A stretch of 64,000 nucleotides of DNA, taken from positions 47,400,001 to 47,464,000 of the forward strand of contig NC_134539.1 in the NCBI RefSeq assembly GCF_050624435.1. The letters run 5' to 3'. The stretch comes from Tenrec ecaudatus (Eukaryota > Chordata > Mammalia > Afrosoricida > Tenrecidae). How positions within the stretch are numbered: position 1 is the first letter of the stretch; the number at the start of each line of letters is the position of its first letter. Below, one piece after another: positions 14,468-26,168 of this stretch. Position numbers and translations under genes: made by a program. The notes under the pieces are model-generated. The model had not been told where the DNA came from and did not search any database. It saw only the letters and a program-made list of their open reading frames with translations.

Positions 14468-14712
14468 TAGCCTATTGGCAAGACTAATGCATGGACCGTG
14501 TGGTGTGTGGAAAGACAATGGGCTAGGGTGGCATGGGGCGGAGGGGTGTGAAGGTCTCACAGGGAAACGGGGAGCTGGGTTCTACCGTAGTCTCTCGGCC
14601 TGCTCAGCAGAGATTTTCTTTTTCTGAATTGCAAAGACGCTGTTCCTATAAGGTGTACTTCTATCGGCCATTCCTGGATCAATGTTACACTGCGCTTAAA
14701 AAAATGTGTCTG

Positions 14713-15111
14713 GCACAGGGAATTCAGGGTAGATGACCCCTTCAGGACCAGTGGTGTGAGTGGCGATACTGGGAGGGTAGAGGGAGAGTGGGTTGGAAAG
14801 AGGGAACGGATTACAAGGTTCTACGTGTGACCTCCTCCCTGGGGGACAGACAACAGAAAAGTGGGTGAAGCAAGACATCGGACAGGGCAAGATATGACAA
14901 AATAATAATTTATAAATTATCAAGAGCTCATGAGGGAGGAGAGAGCGGGGAGGGAGGAGAAAACTGAGGACCTGATGCCAGGGGCTTAAGTGGAGAGCAA
15001 ATGTTTTGAGAATGATGAGGGCGATGAATGTACAGATGTGCTTTACACAATTGATGCATGTATGGATTGTGATAAGAGTTGCATGAGCCCCTAATAAAAC
15101 AGTTTTTAAAA
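14713..15111 (+). mobile_element. LINE-A 3' end, 5'-truncated
   Basis: First of seven copies of a non-coding repeat. Hallmarks in order: ACCTCCTCCCTGGGGGACAG, AATAATTTATAAATTATCAAG, a G-rich purine tract with GGGAGGGAGG, CACAATTGATG, and a terminus AGAGTTG(T/C)ATGAGCCCC plus AATAAAA and an A-rich tail. Flanks AAAATGTGTCTGG and AAAATGTGGGGCTGG look like a diverged target duplication. The truncation pattern, A-tail and purine tract suggest an L1 3' UTR; family assignment is inference. Confidence 0.65.
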
Positions 15112-15169
15112 TGTGGGGCTGGAGCCAAGCTCACGTGTGTGGAATGGTAGGAAGGAGCCATGAAGGAGG

Positions 15170-15800
15170 AGGGTTGGTGTGGAGACCCAAAGCCCATCTG
15201 TAGACAATTGGACATCTCCTCACAAGAGGGTCACAAGGAATAGATGAGCCAGTCAGAGTGCAGCATAGCATCAACTAAACACACAACGTTCCTCTAGTTC
15301 GTTAGTGCACCCCTGCTCCCCGCCCCCACTGCCCCACTATCATGTCCCCAGTTCACCCTTACAAAACTGGCTAGAATGGAGCAGGTACACTGGTACAGAT
15401 AAGAGCTCTCAACACATGGAATCCAGGACAGAGAAACTCCCCCAGGAGTAGTAATGGGAGTAGCAATACCATGAAGGTAGGGGGCAGGTGGGAGGAGAAA
15501 GGGAGAACCTATCGCAGTGGTCAATGTACAATCCCCCTTTCCCACAGGGGAACAAACAACAGGAACGTGGGTGAAGGGAGACAGCAGATGATGTAAGATA
15601 GGGAAGTAATACTAATTTATAATTTATCAAGGGTTCACAGGGTTGGGGAGGAAGGAAAACAAGAGCTCACAACAAGCCCTCACACAGAAAGACAATGCTT
15701 TGAAAACGATGGCAACATATGCACAAATGTGACGGCTACAATTGATGTATGGATTGTCATAACAGCTGTAAGAGCCCCAACAAAATGATTAGAATAAATA
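15170..15800 (+). mobile_element. LINE-A 3' end, second tandem copy
   Basis: Directly follows the previous copy and starts further 5', at the GGAGACCCAAAGCCCATCTG block. More diverged: the purine tract is eroded. Ends GTAAGAGCCCCAACAAAATGA. Confidence 0.65.
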
Positions 15801-15910
15801 AAATGACCGGTCAAACCCACACGGCACCTCGCCCTCTATCCCCAGGTGTTTTTTTTAAGGAAACCATCAGCTCCGTGGTTCTTTCGCCATCAGGAGTCTT
15901 CCAAGGGGAT

Positions 15911-15912
<2 letters not shown>

Positions 15913-15952
<40 letters not shown>
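15913..15952. repeat. (AC)20 microsatellite
   Basis: Forty uninterrupted bases of AC between LINE-A and unique intron sequence. Confidence 0.98.
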
Positions 15953-15954
<2 letters not shown>

Positions 15955-16618
15955 AGGAGCCTGGGGAGTCAGCCTCAGTGCTTCATGCCAGCCTCCACGA
16001 GTCAGCTGGCACCATCCATCAGCCTCTGACAGCGCCTGGGAGTGTGGGACTTTGCCCACTGCTCCAAGATGCTCATGGACACAGCTTGCTCCCTGGCAGT
16101 CGCTGCCCTCTCCTCCCATTGCCACTTGGCGCATAAATAGCTTGACTTGATTGAAGACACTTCCCAGTTGGCCGGGGAGAGCCCTGGTTTTGCCTATTGT
16201 TCCACTGCAGTTGTGAATAGCGGCCTTTCCCATGCTGAGGTGCCCCACTTTGGATGACGCATTGCCCGATCACTTTCACCTTGAACGCTGCAGGGCGCCC
16301 TGTAGGAGTTCCATTCTCCTTTGTATCATTTCTAGAGTTGAGGTCAATTAATGAAAATTGCTTTCCAAGTATGTAGTACTTCCCCCCCGGCCCCCCCCAA
16401 AAAGTGTTCACACCCAACCCGCCTTGGCTGCCCTCTGAGACCTGAGTATTTCCAGTTGTACCCAGGCATACGTAGCCCTCTTACATGCCGCCATGGGGTC
16501 GGAGCTGGCCCTCAGAGCCTGCTGCTGGCATGTCTGTTGTTGGGCCTCAGGGTTGGGGTGCCAGCCACTCCTTCCTGGGAACAGGTGTACTTTTTCTGCC
16601 TTCTAAGTCACTGTCTAA

Positions 16619-16812
16619 GAGCCCTACTGGTGTAGAGGCAAAGCACTCCACTGATGAGAGGCAAAGGTTGGCAGTTTGAACCAGCAGCCCCCCTGCAGCG
16701 CAAAGATGTGGCAGTCTGCTTACTTTACGATTGTAGCTTAGAAACCCTAGGGGCCAGTCTGCTCCGTCCTCTAGGGTCAACGCCAGTCCGAATGGTCACC
16801 CACAATGGTTTG
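16619..16812 (+). mobile_element. AfroSINE
   Basis: GATGTGGCAGTCTGCTTACT and GAAACCCTAGGGGCCAGTCT; faces the next copy. Confidence 0.7.
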
Positions 16813-16877
16813 AGCTCCCGGTGTTTGTTTGGGTTTGGTTTTCAGTCACGTTCACCGGCTTTTCTTTCTGTGCCAAG

Positions 16878-17049
16878 TGACACACATGCACTGCCCTCGA
16901 GGCCATTTCAGCCCTACAGGACCAGTAGCTCTGCCCCCCGGGGGCTTCGGAGGCTGTCACCCGGAACTAGAGCAGAGAGCCTGTGCTCTTTGAATCGCGA
17001 GCTTCGTGGTTAGGAACCCAATGCTTAACGCACTGTGCCACCAGGGCCA
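16878..17049 (-). mobile_element. AfroSINE, diverged
   Basis: Ends GCACTGTGCCACCAGGGCC at the head; with the preceding + copy it forms an inverted pair about 65 bp apart. Confidence 0.6.
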
Positions 17050-18348
17050 CTGTCTTTCTGTTCATCTACGTCCCTGAAGATGGCACCCATTGACCTGACG
17101 AGGCAGCTCTGCTATGTCCTGTGGGACTCTGAAGGCCCAAAGGCCTCCACACCGGCCGTGGGCTAGAGCCCTTTGGAAGCTTACGGTTGAGTAGATGCTT
17201 CAGGCTTCCTTCTTCCTAGTGGCTGTTTCCATGGAAGTGAGCGGAGTGGGCCTTCTCATCCTGGTGTAGATGGGCAAGAACAAAGGGGACCACTTTGCCC
17301 ATGGTCCATACAAGCGTTTTCTGCCCACCGATCCCTCGTGCGCGCCTTTTGTCCTGGTGCGAAGCCGGTGGACAAAGAGAGTGCACTCAGGGAAGAAGCT
17401 GGTGCCCCTCGCCTCCGGCCAACTGTGCTACCCAAACGGTGCCAGGCGGGTGGGCACGCATGAAGCGACCAGCATTTTAATTTCCTGGTTGCTCTTCCTG
17501 CACCCAGGGAAGGGAATGGCCTCTTATCTCCATCTTTCTTCAGTAAACAAACGTTAAAGCCAAAAAGGAATGATTTCAGCTATTAAGGCACCCACAGCTG
17601 GGGTGCAAGGCTGAGTGCTTTGTCCTGTTAGTGAGGCTACGGGGAAAGCAAGTTTGCTGTTGAAAGTTCTTAGACACAGAACAAAAATCTACCCAATCTA
17701 CTAAAATCCAAGTCCCAGAAAGTTTCCCCAGATCGCTCCTTGAAATTGCAGCGCTGTTCACCCAGTTCCCTTGTCGCGCACACATCTCGGGCCTTGAGAT
17801 GGAGTCGTACCTTCTCTGCATTCTGAATCAGCCATGACTCCACCTACAAGCCCCCCACTTGAGCCAGCTCCTCTCTGTGGTCCAGGTCTCCTTCTGAAAC
17901 CTTAACAGGCCACAAGACTGTTGTGGAGTTCCGGGGAAAGCTCCATGGTGAAACAAGGCAGTTTGTTTGACTTGGTTTGGATTCTTACAAATCCACACAA
18001 GCCATCCAGGTCCTGGCTGGAAGGTGACTGATGGAAGGTGCAGGACAGAGGGGATGCACGGTCTTGTTAATTCAAAGCACAGAAAATGGAAGCAACACAT
18101 TTTGAATTAACAAAATTTGGCTTATCTGATATTGTTATTACTCGATAATAGGGTATCTCCTTGCTCTGTGAGCTATGGGCTGTGAAATAAACTAATATCA
18201 GAGAAAGCCATGGCATTGAGTGTGTCATGGTCTCCTGATGTTAACCCGTGCCCCACCAACCCTGGCATGGTGCGGGCTCCCTGTGAGAGGTGGTATTCTG
18301 TGCGCGTCTCTGCTGTGTACTAACCCTGATCTTTTCCCTCTCCGCCAG

Positions 18349-18387
18349 TACACCTCTAAGTTACTGTCTTGCAAGGTGACTTCCGAG
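18349..18387 (+). CDS. PALM2AKAP2: PALM2AKAP2 39-nt cassette exon (13 codons)
   Basis: Encodes exactly 13 residues, YTSKLLSCKVTSE, between a good acceptor (pyrimidine-rich, CCAG) and a weaker donor (GAG|GTACTG). Both edges are phase 0, so it can be included or skipped while keeping the downstream frame. I recall the same peptide between MDDSS and [10 protein letters not shown] in human AKAP2 isoforms; that is memory, not a search. The weak +4 to +6 donor positions fit regulated inclusion. The peptide adds a Ser/Thr/Lys-rich segment with one Cys just before the conserved C-terminal tail. Confidence 0.85.
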
Positions 18388-18912
18388 GTACTGTTCAACT
18401 TGTCTTGGTCTTCCTGCATGCTTGGTTCAAGTGCATGCTGTGTGGTTTGCCATTTCCTGATGGGTCACATGGAAAGGGCAGGAAGATGGCCTTTCTCCTC
18501 CGTATTTCTTTCTTCCCTGCCTTTTGTGCATTGGGGGATTGCCTCAGAATGTGGGAGCACCTGCAGAGGGGAGCCACAGTGCTGGGCTGGGCTGCCCTGT
18601 GTGGAAGGGGTAGGAGAAGACCTTGCCTGCCCGTGGGTTGAAGAGATTTCAGCTGGCGGACAATACTGACGAGCTATTCGGATTTGTTTTATTTCTTCAG
18701 GACCTGATAGCAAAGAGACTTGGGTCTGATTAGAAGCAAATGTACTTCACTCCGACGAAGTTGTTGGTCCCAATCAGGCCTTTGTTTTCCTCCACACAAG
18801 TCCCAACAGCTTCATCCCGTGGTTTTAGAAGGAGCTAGTAAGAGTAGAAACCAGCCCAGCTCCTCTCCACGCAAATCATGAAACCTAAATCTTTGTTTTA
18901 GAAGCTTCTTTA

Positions 18913-19666
18913 TCAACAAAGCCTACATGGAAGAAGCACACCAACCCGTGTGATCACGAGGTGTCCAGGGGATCAGGCACCAGGCATCAGAAGACCCAGA
19001 GCAAACAACCATGTCAATGCTAAAAGGGGGGGTCACCAAAGAATGGACACCCAAAGCCCCTCTGTAGGCAATTGGACATCTCATCACAGAAGGGTCACAA
19101 GGAAGGGATGAGCCAGTCAGGGTGCAGAATAGCACCAATGAAACACACAACATCCCTCTAGTTTTTTAATGCTTCCTCCCACTACTATCATGACCCCAGT
19201 TCTATCTTACAAATCTGGCTAGACCACAGCGTGTACACTAGTGCCGAGAAGAGCTGTCACCACACGGAATCCAGGACAGATAAAGCCCTCAGGACTAATA
19301 ATGAGAGTAGCAATACCATGAGGGTAGGGGGACATGGAGGGAGAGAAAGGGAGAACCGATCGCAATGATTGACATATAATGCCGCCTGTGCCCCCCCCCC
19401 CCGGGGAGGGGTGAACAACATAAACGTGGGTGAAGGGAGACAGTGGACAGTGTAAAATATGAAAATAAAAATAATATATAAATTATCAAGTGTTCAGGAG
19501 GGTGGGGGATGGACGGGGTAAAAGAGGAGCTGATACCAAGGGCTCAAGTAGAAAGAAAATGTTTTGGAAATGATGATGGCAACGAATGTACAAATGTGCC
19601 TGATACAATTGATGTATGGATTGTAAGAGCCCCCTATAAAATAAATTATTAAAATAATCAAAAAAG
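18913..19666 (+). mobile_element. LINE-A 3' end with near-perfect target duplication
   Basis: Begins within the 'CCTACATGGAAGAAGCACAC' block and ends TAAGAGCCCCCTATAAAATA plus an A-rich tail. Flanks AGAAGCTTCTTTA (18900-18912) and AGAAGCTCTTTA (about 19665-19676) differ by one missing base, supporting target-primed insertion. Confidence 0.7.
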
Positions 19667-19774
19667 AAGCTCTTTAAGCACTGGAGTTCCCTGAAAAGCT
19701 TCCTCCTGTGTCTACAACATCCTGCTTGAAGCTGTGTGAAAGCATTAAAGTTTTATTTTAATTATTATTAATTG

Positions 19775-19870
19775 GGAGTTAGTACATATAACGTATCACT
19801 CCATAGTTCAGTCGCGTCAAGCAGAATTGTACAACTGCCACCACAATTGGTTTCCAAACATTTTTTTTTC
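19775..19870 (-). mobile_element. Old L1 3' end, inverted
   Basis: CATAGTTCAGTCGCGTCAAG and GTACAACTGCCACCACAATT, same family as the previous entry. Confidence 0.4.
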
Positions 19871-20787
19871 CTTCTTGGACTCCTTGACATCATCTCCCTT
19901 AAAAAATTTTTTATTTGTAGCATATTATTTTTATTTGTAATGTTTTAGCCCCCAAATACACAGAACTGTCAAGTGAATCACTCATTCGTTTGCTCAATTG
20001 ACCATTATATAGGCCCCTCCTATGTGCAGGGCGGGCACTGCCCTAGGTTCCAAGTATGCAGCTGTCCACAGAACACACGTCTGAGCTTCGCGAAGCTGGC
20101 ATGAGATGGCTCAGTAATGAGGGGGCTTCCAACAATTCGCGAAGCATGCTAGGGAAGCTCATGGAATTTTCCATGAGCATTTGGAAGCCCTATCATACAA
20201 CATCGTAAATTACTAAAGTCCACCTCTCCAGCTTGGTCCGTTATTTCATAATATTGCCTTCATCGCCATAGAAGAGATCAACAGCCCAATGAAGTTGAAG
20301 CCCTCTCATGTCACCGCCCCCAACCCCCATTTCACTGCCTACCCCCCATCCTGCCCACTCTCCTCTACCCCCCCCAGAGATAATTCTCTTGCATTTCAGG
20401 TTCATGGTTTTGTATGCATGTTTTTATGCTTCGCCTGTGTGCGTATAGGTAAATAGCATCTTATTTCTGCATGTTTTAAAACTTGATAGGAATGATATTT
20501 CTCCGTAGTCGCCGCTGCTCTTCGTTATGTCTGCATTGTTTTCAGATGTGCCCATCGAGACTTGGGTTTCTCGCCCACTTACTGTAACTGTTGTCACGTT
20601 TTCCATGGAATGAGCAGATCATGATGTAGTCAGCCTCCCGCTGATGCAGATGTAGGTTGCTTACATCTTTTTCCAATTACGAGCAGTGCTTCCAGGAAGG
20701 TTACCACGCATGGTCTCTCCGTGGACTTTCTGTCTATAGAGCTAGCGGAAGCTCCTGGGTGGGGTTTGTACAACCTCATATTCACTT

Positions 20788-20880
20788 CCAGGGTCAGCTA
20801 GGGGAAAAAAAGGCCTTCCACAAGATGGATTGACACAGTGGCTACAGTGAGCTCAGACATACAGCCCTCACAGCATCACC
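20788..20880 (+). mobile_element. RTE-class LINE fragment, short
   Basis: Contains AAGATGGATTGACACAGTGG CTACAGTGAGCTCA, the same C-terminal coding segment seen near 62.7 kb (RW-x-DT-x-AA). About 90 bp, heavily decayed. Confidence 0.55.
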
Positions 20881-21330
20881 TTTAAGCTAACCTTTAGTGT
20901 AAGACAATTCTTTTTAATCGCTCTATTTAGCAGCATTAATTACAGTTAACTACAGATCAGAGTTGAAAATCTATTAGCAGTAATTTTCTTTTGTAAAGTA
21001 TAAAGTGAATATTGAAAATAATATTGTATGCACCTTCCCAAACGTAATTGTGCTTTTCTCATCTCAGGGAGAGAATTTGAAAATTAGGCCCCTAATTAAT
21101 ATTAATCAATGCCACCTTTGCGTAAGGATAATTAGGAGTGAACATTCAGTCCGATATATGCCAAGAAGATAAATCTTAAATCTTGGCCCAGTCTATCTCC
21201 AGTTGAAGAGAGATTGGGTGATAAAAATATAATTATCAGCATAAATACAAGCAGGATAACAGGGTTTTTTTATCTTTCTTTGGTTTCACAGCTCTAAGAC
21301 AAAGTGTGTCTCTATTGACTGCCATTCACA
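20880..21330. promoter_or_regulatory. ATTA-rich repeat-free block, candidate conserved element
   Basis: AT-rich, unique-looking sequence with many homeodomain-type cores (ATTAATTACAG near 20936, CTAATTAATATTAATC near 21092, ATAATTAGGAG near 21128, TAATTATCAGC near 21231). No SINE or LINE interrupts it although both flanks are repeat-rich. Regulatory function is inference only. Confidence 0.3.
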
Positions 21331-21417
21331 GTCAATCAACTAACGTTCTTCATTAAACATTAGAAAGGAAAATTGTTATTCTGAGAGAATTTTTATATTC
21401 CATCCTCCTGACTGAAA

Positions 21418-21628
21418 GGACCCCAGGTGTGGAGTGGTGAAGTGCTAGGCTGCTAACTGAAAGGTCAGCCAGTCAAACCCAGCAGCCAGTCCCTGGGGAG
21501 CATGGCGTGGCATGGCAGTCTCCTTCCATGGAGACCTGCGGCCTTGGAAACCCAGCAGCGCAGTTCTACTCTGTCCGGCAGAGTCACCGTGAGCCAGAAT
21601 TGCTGTGAACGGTAATGGGCTTGGTTTC
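21418..21628 (+). mobile_element. AfroSINE
   Basis: GGCTGCTAACTGAAAGGTCA, GCAGTTCTACTCTGTCC and tail GAGCCAGAATTGCTGTGAAC. Sits just right of the ATTA-rich block. Confidence 0.75.
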
Positions 21629-22599
21629 TGGTTAACCACACCTGAGTCTGGATTGAAATTGGAAACTTGTAAAAGCTTAAACCCGTCCTTCCCATACTGT
21701 GTTGTTGTCCTTGGTCGGCCCTGTTCATTTCTGTGATAAGTGTTGGCTGCCTGTCTCTCGTGCCTCCTCCTGCAGGCCCCAAACTGGTCGTCACTAAGTG
21801 ACCGAGCAGCATGGTGGGCTCCACACCGAGTGAGTCCAGGTGCTGGGGACAAACGTGGACTTTCCCCTTCTGTGGCTCCGTGGCATGACCCACGTAGAGC
21901 AGCATAGGACGGCAGTGATAATTAACAGTAACTGGCCCGTAGAACCGGGGGTAGAAGTACTGACTATTATCAATGCACCCAACACAAGTGTTGTGGGGTT
22001 TTATTGCTCAGAATTGAAGATAAAGCTAATGCATAGGATTGAAATCAGTGCTAGATTTAATACTACTTCTTACACACATCTAAGAGAGCAGTCTGATTTC
22101 GTTAGGGCCTAAGTCCACAGTGACGCACCTTCCCAAGGGACTTGGCTTATGTATCACCAAAGGCCACTTGTAGATAGATGGTGTCACCCCTGAGACAGTC
22201 CTAGGTGGTAAATTTTGCAAATCCAAAGGCAGCTTTATAGTGAAGTTGCATTGCTGGTGATTTTTAGTAAAACAATTGTATTATTCTTCCCCCCACCACC
22301 ATTAGATTATTTTTGGAAACTGACCATGTGAGGGAAGGAATATTCTATCCCTAACACCAAACACAGCCGCAGGCAGTTGGTAAGAGCCCAAAATATTTGT
22401 TAGCTAGATAGTGGCATGGGTTCCAGAAGACAGGAGCAAACAGAAATTTCTCAGCTTGATTGGGAAGTAAAAGAGGGCTGAAATAACTAGGTGAAGAACA
22501 TTAGAGAAAGAGAGGATCATGTTTTCGAGAAACTCGTTTGATGGTGGCGGTGGTGTTGTTTGAAGTTTGTCCCTGCGATCTGCCAGAAGATGTTTGCTA

Positions 22600-22860
22600 C
22601 CATGTAGAACTCCTTATAAAACTGTTGTATGTTTGAGCACCGCTTTATAAGAGAAAGCATTGTCGTTGTTTGAGAACTTTCCAGGGCACCAGAAACTGCC
22701 CTGCACGCATGCATTGTCTCGTGTATTCCCAGGGACAATTCTGTGCTGTTGATTTTTAAAATTATTATCCCCATTTGATATGTAAGGAACGCGAGGCACA
22801 AAGGCCTTCGTGACTCTCCTAAGTTCCCACAGTCACGAGGGCAGCCATCCAAGTCCATCT
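22600..22860 (+). mobile_element. Possible MIR remnant
   Basis: TTATTATCCCCATTTGATAT, GCGAGGCACAAAGG and a 'CACAGTCACGAGGGCAG' block resemble MIR. Confidence 0.4.
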
Positions 22861-24479
22861 GCAGCCTTCTCTGTGAAACTCTCGGAAGAAAGCCGGGCAG
22901 TACTGCCTCCATGTTGTCGATAAAGAAACACGAGGCAGGAGGTCCCATGAATAACATGGGACACAACTGGAAATGGAGCTCGGGACTCCAGGGTCCAGTC
23001 CACGCTATCCCTCAGTACCATGCTCTGATGCATCCGCCAGAAAAACCCTTTATTGAACAAACCAAACCGGGCGGCATCTTCTGTTCCATTGAATAGCACT
23101 TCTTAGATCTTGAGTGTTTCGATGTGTGCTTACACCCGACACCTTATGATGTGGCTTATGTGCTTAATAGTGCATCAGACATTGGACAGGTGTGACTGAG
23201 CACACCCTACATGTAGGCTTCATGCCAGGGCCGGCTGCCCCCGATAGAAGGAGCGGGAAGGCTCCTCAGAGACCAAGACATTGAAGCACTGCGAAGGTCA
23301 TCCGTTTAACAAAGGCCCGGAGAAGTCGATTGGAATGGGCACCCTGACCTTCAGTCCATGCAGAATCTACTTCTTACAGCTGGGCTCGCACCTGTGCCTG
23401 TCACCTGCATCTCCTTGTTTCTCCGACATCGCCCCATCACTGTTTCTTGCCAGAATTCATTGGGTGAATGAAGGAGAGTCTGGCTCATCCACCAGTGTTG
23501 GCTGTACTGGACTTTACTGCACACCCTAATCCGCCTCCACAGATACTGGTTGGCACGCATATGGGCTTGATTTTGCCGCGTCATGAGGAAATGGAACCGT
23601 TTCCCAGATGGTGACAACCCAAATGTCATTCATTTGGAATCGCATCATGATTAAATTAACGTTGGAGTGGGAATTGCGTCAAATCTCCCCTTGGGAGCCT
23701 GCAGACTCTTCTGGAGAGCCGGACGGTGGGCGGCGCTCCCCTGGTGGTAGTGAACTTACTTGTCCTCTCTGTTGTTGGACCACCTGCCCCGACGCTGTAG
23801 CAGAGTGCTCCGCTTGCTTTTCATTGACCTGAGAAGCCATGCGCTTCTTAATTTCAAAGAGAAAAAAAGCGCCATGCCCCTGTGCGGCTGCACTATGCCC
23901 ACGCAGGCGTTGGCGACCTCTATGTGACCAGAGCTCACGTGGATTCACAAAGCTGGATGGATGAAGTCCATGTACGGGTCCAAACATTGGGGTGCTCTGC
24001 TCTGTTTGTTTATGGGGAGACCTAGACAGTCTATCGCTGTCCTGTCCAGTGTGGTGGTCAACGAGAGACCTCTGAGGCTCTTGACATTGAAGTTAACTGG
24101 AAGATTTCATTGCCAGCAGCATGCTTGGCTATACTTCAAGTGTGTAAACGCCACCTGTAACTAGTGGCCACTCTGCTGGACAACCCGGATACAAAACATG
24201 ATGCTCTTCGCAGAGAGGTCTTTTGGGAAGACATGGCGATCCTGTAGCACGTGGAGAGAGCGAGCTGCGGTGCTTTCTAAAAGCCTTGGTGCAGAGTACA
24301 GTCTAGTTCAAGGAAACCTGGAGAACATTTGGTGAAAATTAAATCTCGGTGTGGAGTCAGATAGCAGCGAATGAATTTTGGCTACCTGCTGAATAACCCC
24401 AGACCCACCTCGTTTTCCTAGGGACTCTCCGCCCTCCCAGCATTTCCGGAGACTGTTACATTCCTCTCTCAGTCCCCAA

Positions 24480-24892
<413 letters not shown>

Positions 24893-26131
24893 GTTCCTTC
24901 ACCCCGGGAAGCTTCTTTGGTGCTTGGGATGCCAAGAAACCAAGAAATGAATCAATCAATGCATTTTAATGGAGTATTTATTAAAGTGCACCCAAACTCA
25001 GCAATCCTTCTATAGACCAGAAGCTGCAATATACAAGTGATGCAAAACGAATAAAGGGAAAGGGAGATCCACCCATCACATTCTGACACCCAGGAGTCAA
25101 AAGAGAAAGGACCACATTCTCCTTGTGTGAGCCCAAGAACTGTCTGGATGTGGGCCAGTGCACAACTGGTCAACAAGGACGAAGAAGTCACTCACAAATC
25201 AACAGGGTCACTACGCGTAGAACTGAGACCAGCCTCCCTGGGTGATGAGGAAGAATGGAGTGGGGCAGGGGCTCTCATTTGGGAGCAGTAGGACCCAGGC
25301 CAGGTGGTCTAGCTGGCGTAGGGTATCCTTTGCCCCTGCTTCCCACCCACCACATGCAGCACCCTAAGTGTGGGGTTCATTCCATTCACCCCTACAGCCA
25401 TAACGTGAATGATGTTTCTTTCCATCTGTGCCCAGAAGAGGCCGTTATGATTCCATTTCTCTTTCACTTGTCTTTAATCGGGAGCAATTATTGATTGCAA
25501 TACATAAAATCCATATTCTTAAGACAATACTTGTTCATGTTGTACACACAATCTAGTCTATGTTGGGAGGTCAGAAGGGGGTGGGGGCGGAGAAAGCCAA
25601 ACCAAATGGAGTATTTTAGCTTTAGGATCTTGTCTGCTTCTGGTATTGACTGATATGCCATTTATGAGAACACATTTTCATACTTCTGTTTCTTCATACA
25701 AAAACTGTATTTAGTGGGCAACAACTATTTTTATGATGATGGGATGGGGGAATATATACGTGTATAAAATCTGTACTCACTGGACAGCTTGGTTCAAGAT
25801 GGTAGGATTATTTTTAGAGCGGCAATAATTGAAAAAGAGGGTGGGGGGGTAAACTCTGCCTTAGAGGGATAGATATTAAGACATAAAAGGTGTTTATAAC
25901 TATATTTTATATAATAAAGTGGGCCTTAGAGGAAGTAGGAAGAACGACGGGTGATTTTAGAGCAAGCAGAAAAGGCATGAAGGTAGAGAGGAAGGCGGGC
26001 AGGAGAAAGAGTGGAGGAAAAGGAAGGAAGTGATTATTTTTTGCTGAACAGCCAGTGTTTTTCAGGGTGATAGAGGAAAATAGAGACTAGAGATTTAAGT
26101 ACAGGCTTGGAGTCAGCTACAAATCCTAAAG

Positions 26132-26134
<3 letters not shown>

Positions 26135-26166
<32 letters not shown>
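26135..26166. repeat. (GT)16 microsatellite in the AKAP2 3' UTR
   Basis: Thirty-two bases of GT in transcript orientation, so the RNA would carry a GU repeat, a known binding context for CELF/TDP-43-type proteins. Confidence 0.95.

Positions 26167-26168
<2 letters not shown>

Noticed and set aside
17270..17557. 95-residue + frame starting MGKNKGDHFAHG
   Set aside because: No family recognised, no splice or promoter context, lies inside an AKAP2 intron.
23679..23987. Minus-strand 102-residue frame with a Gln/Ser-rich end
   Set aside because: No recognisable homology and no signs of a processed gene such as an A-tail or flanking repeats.
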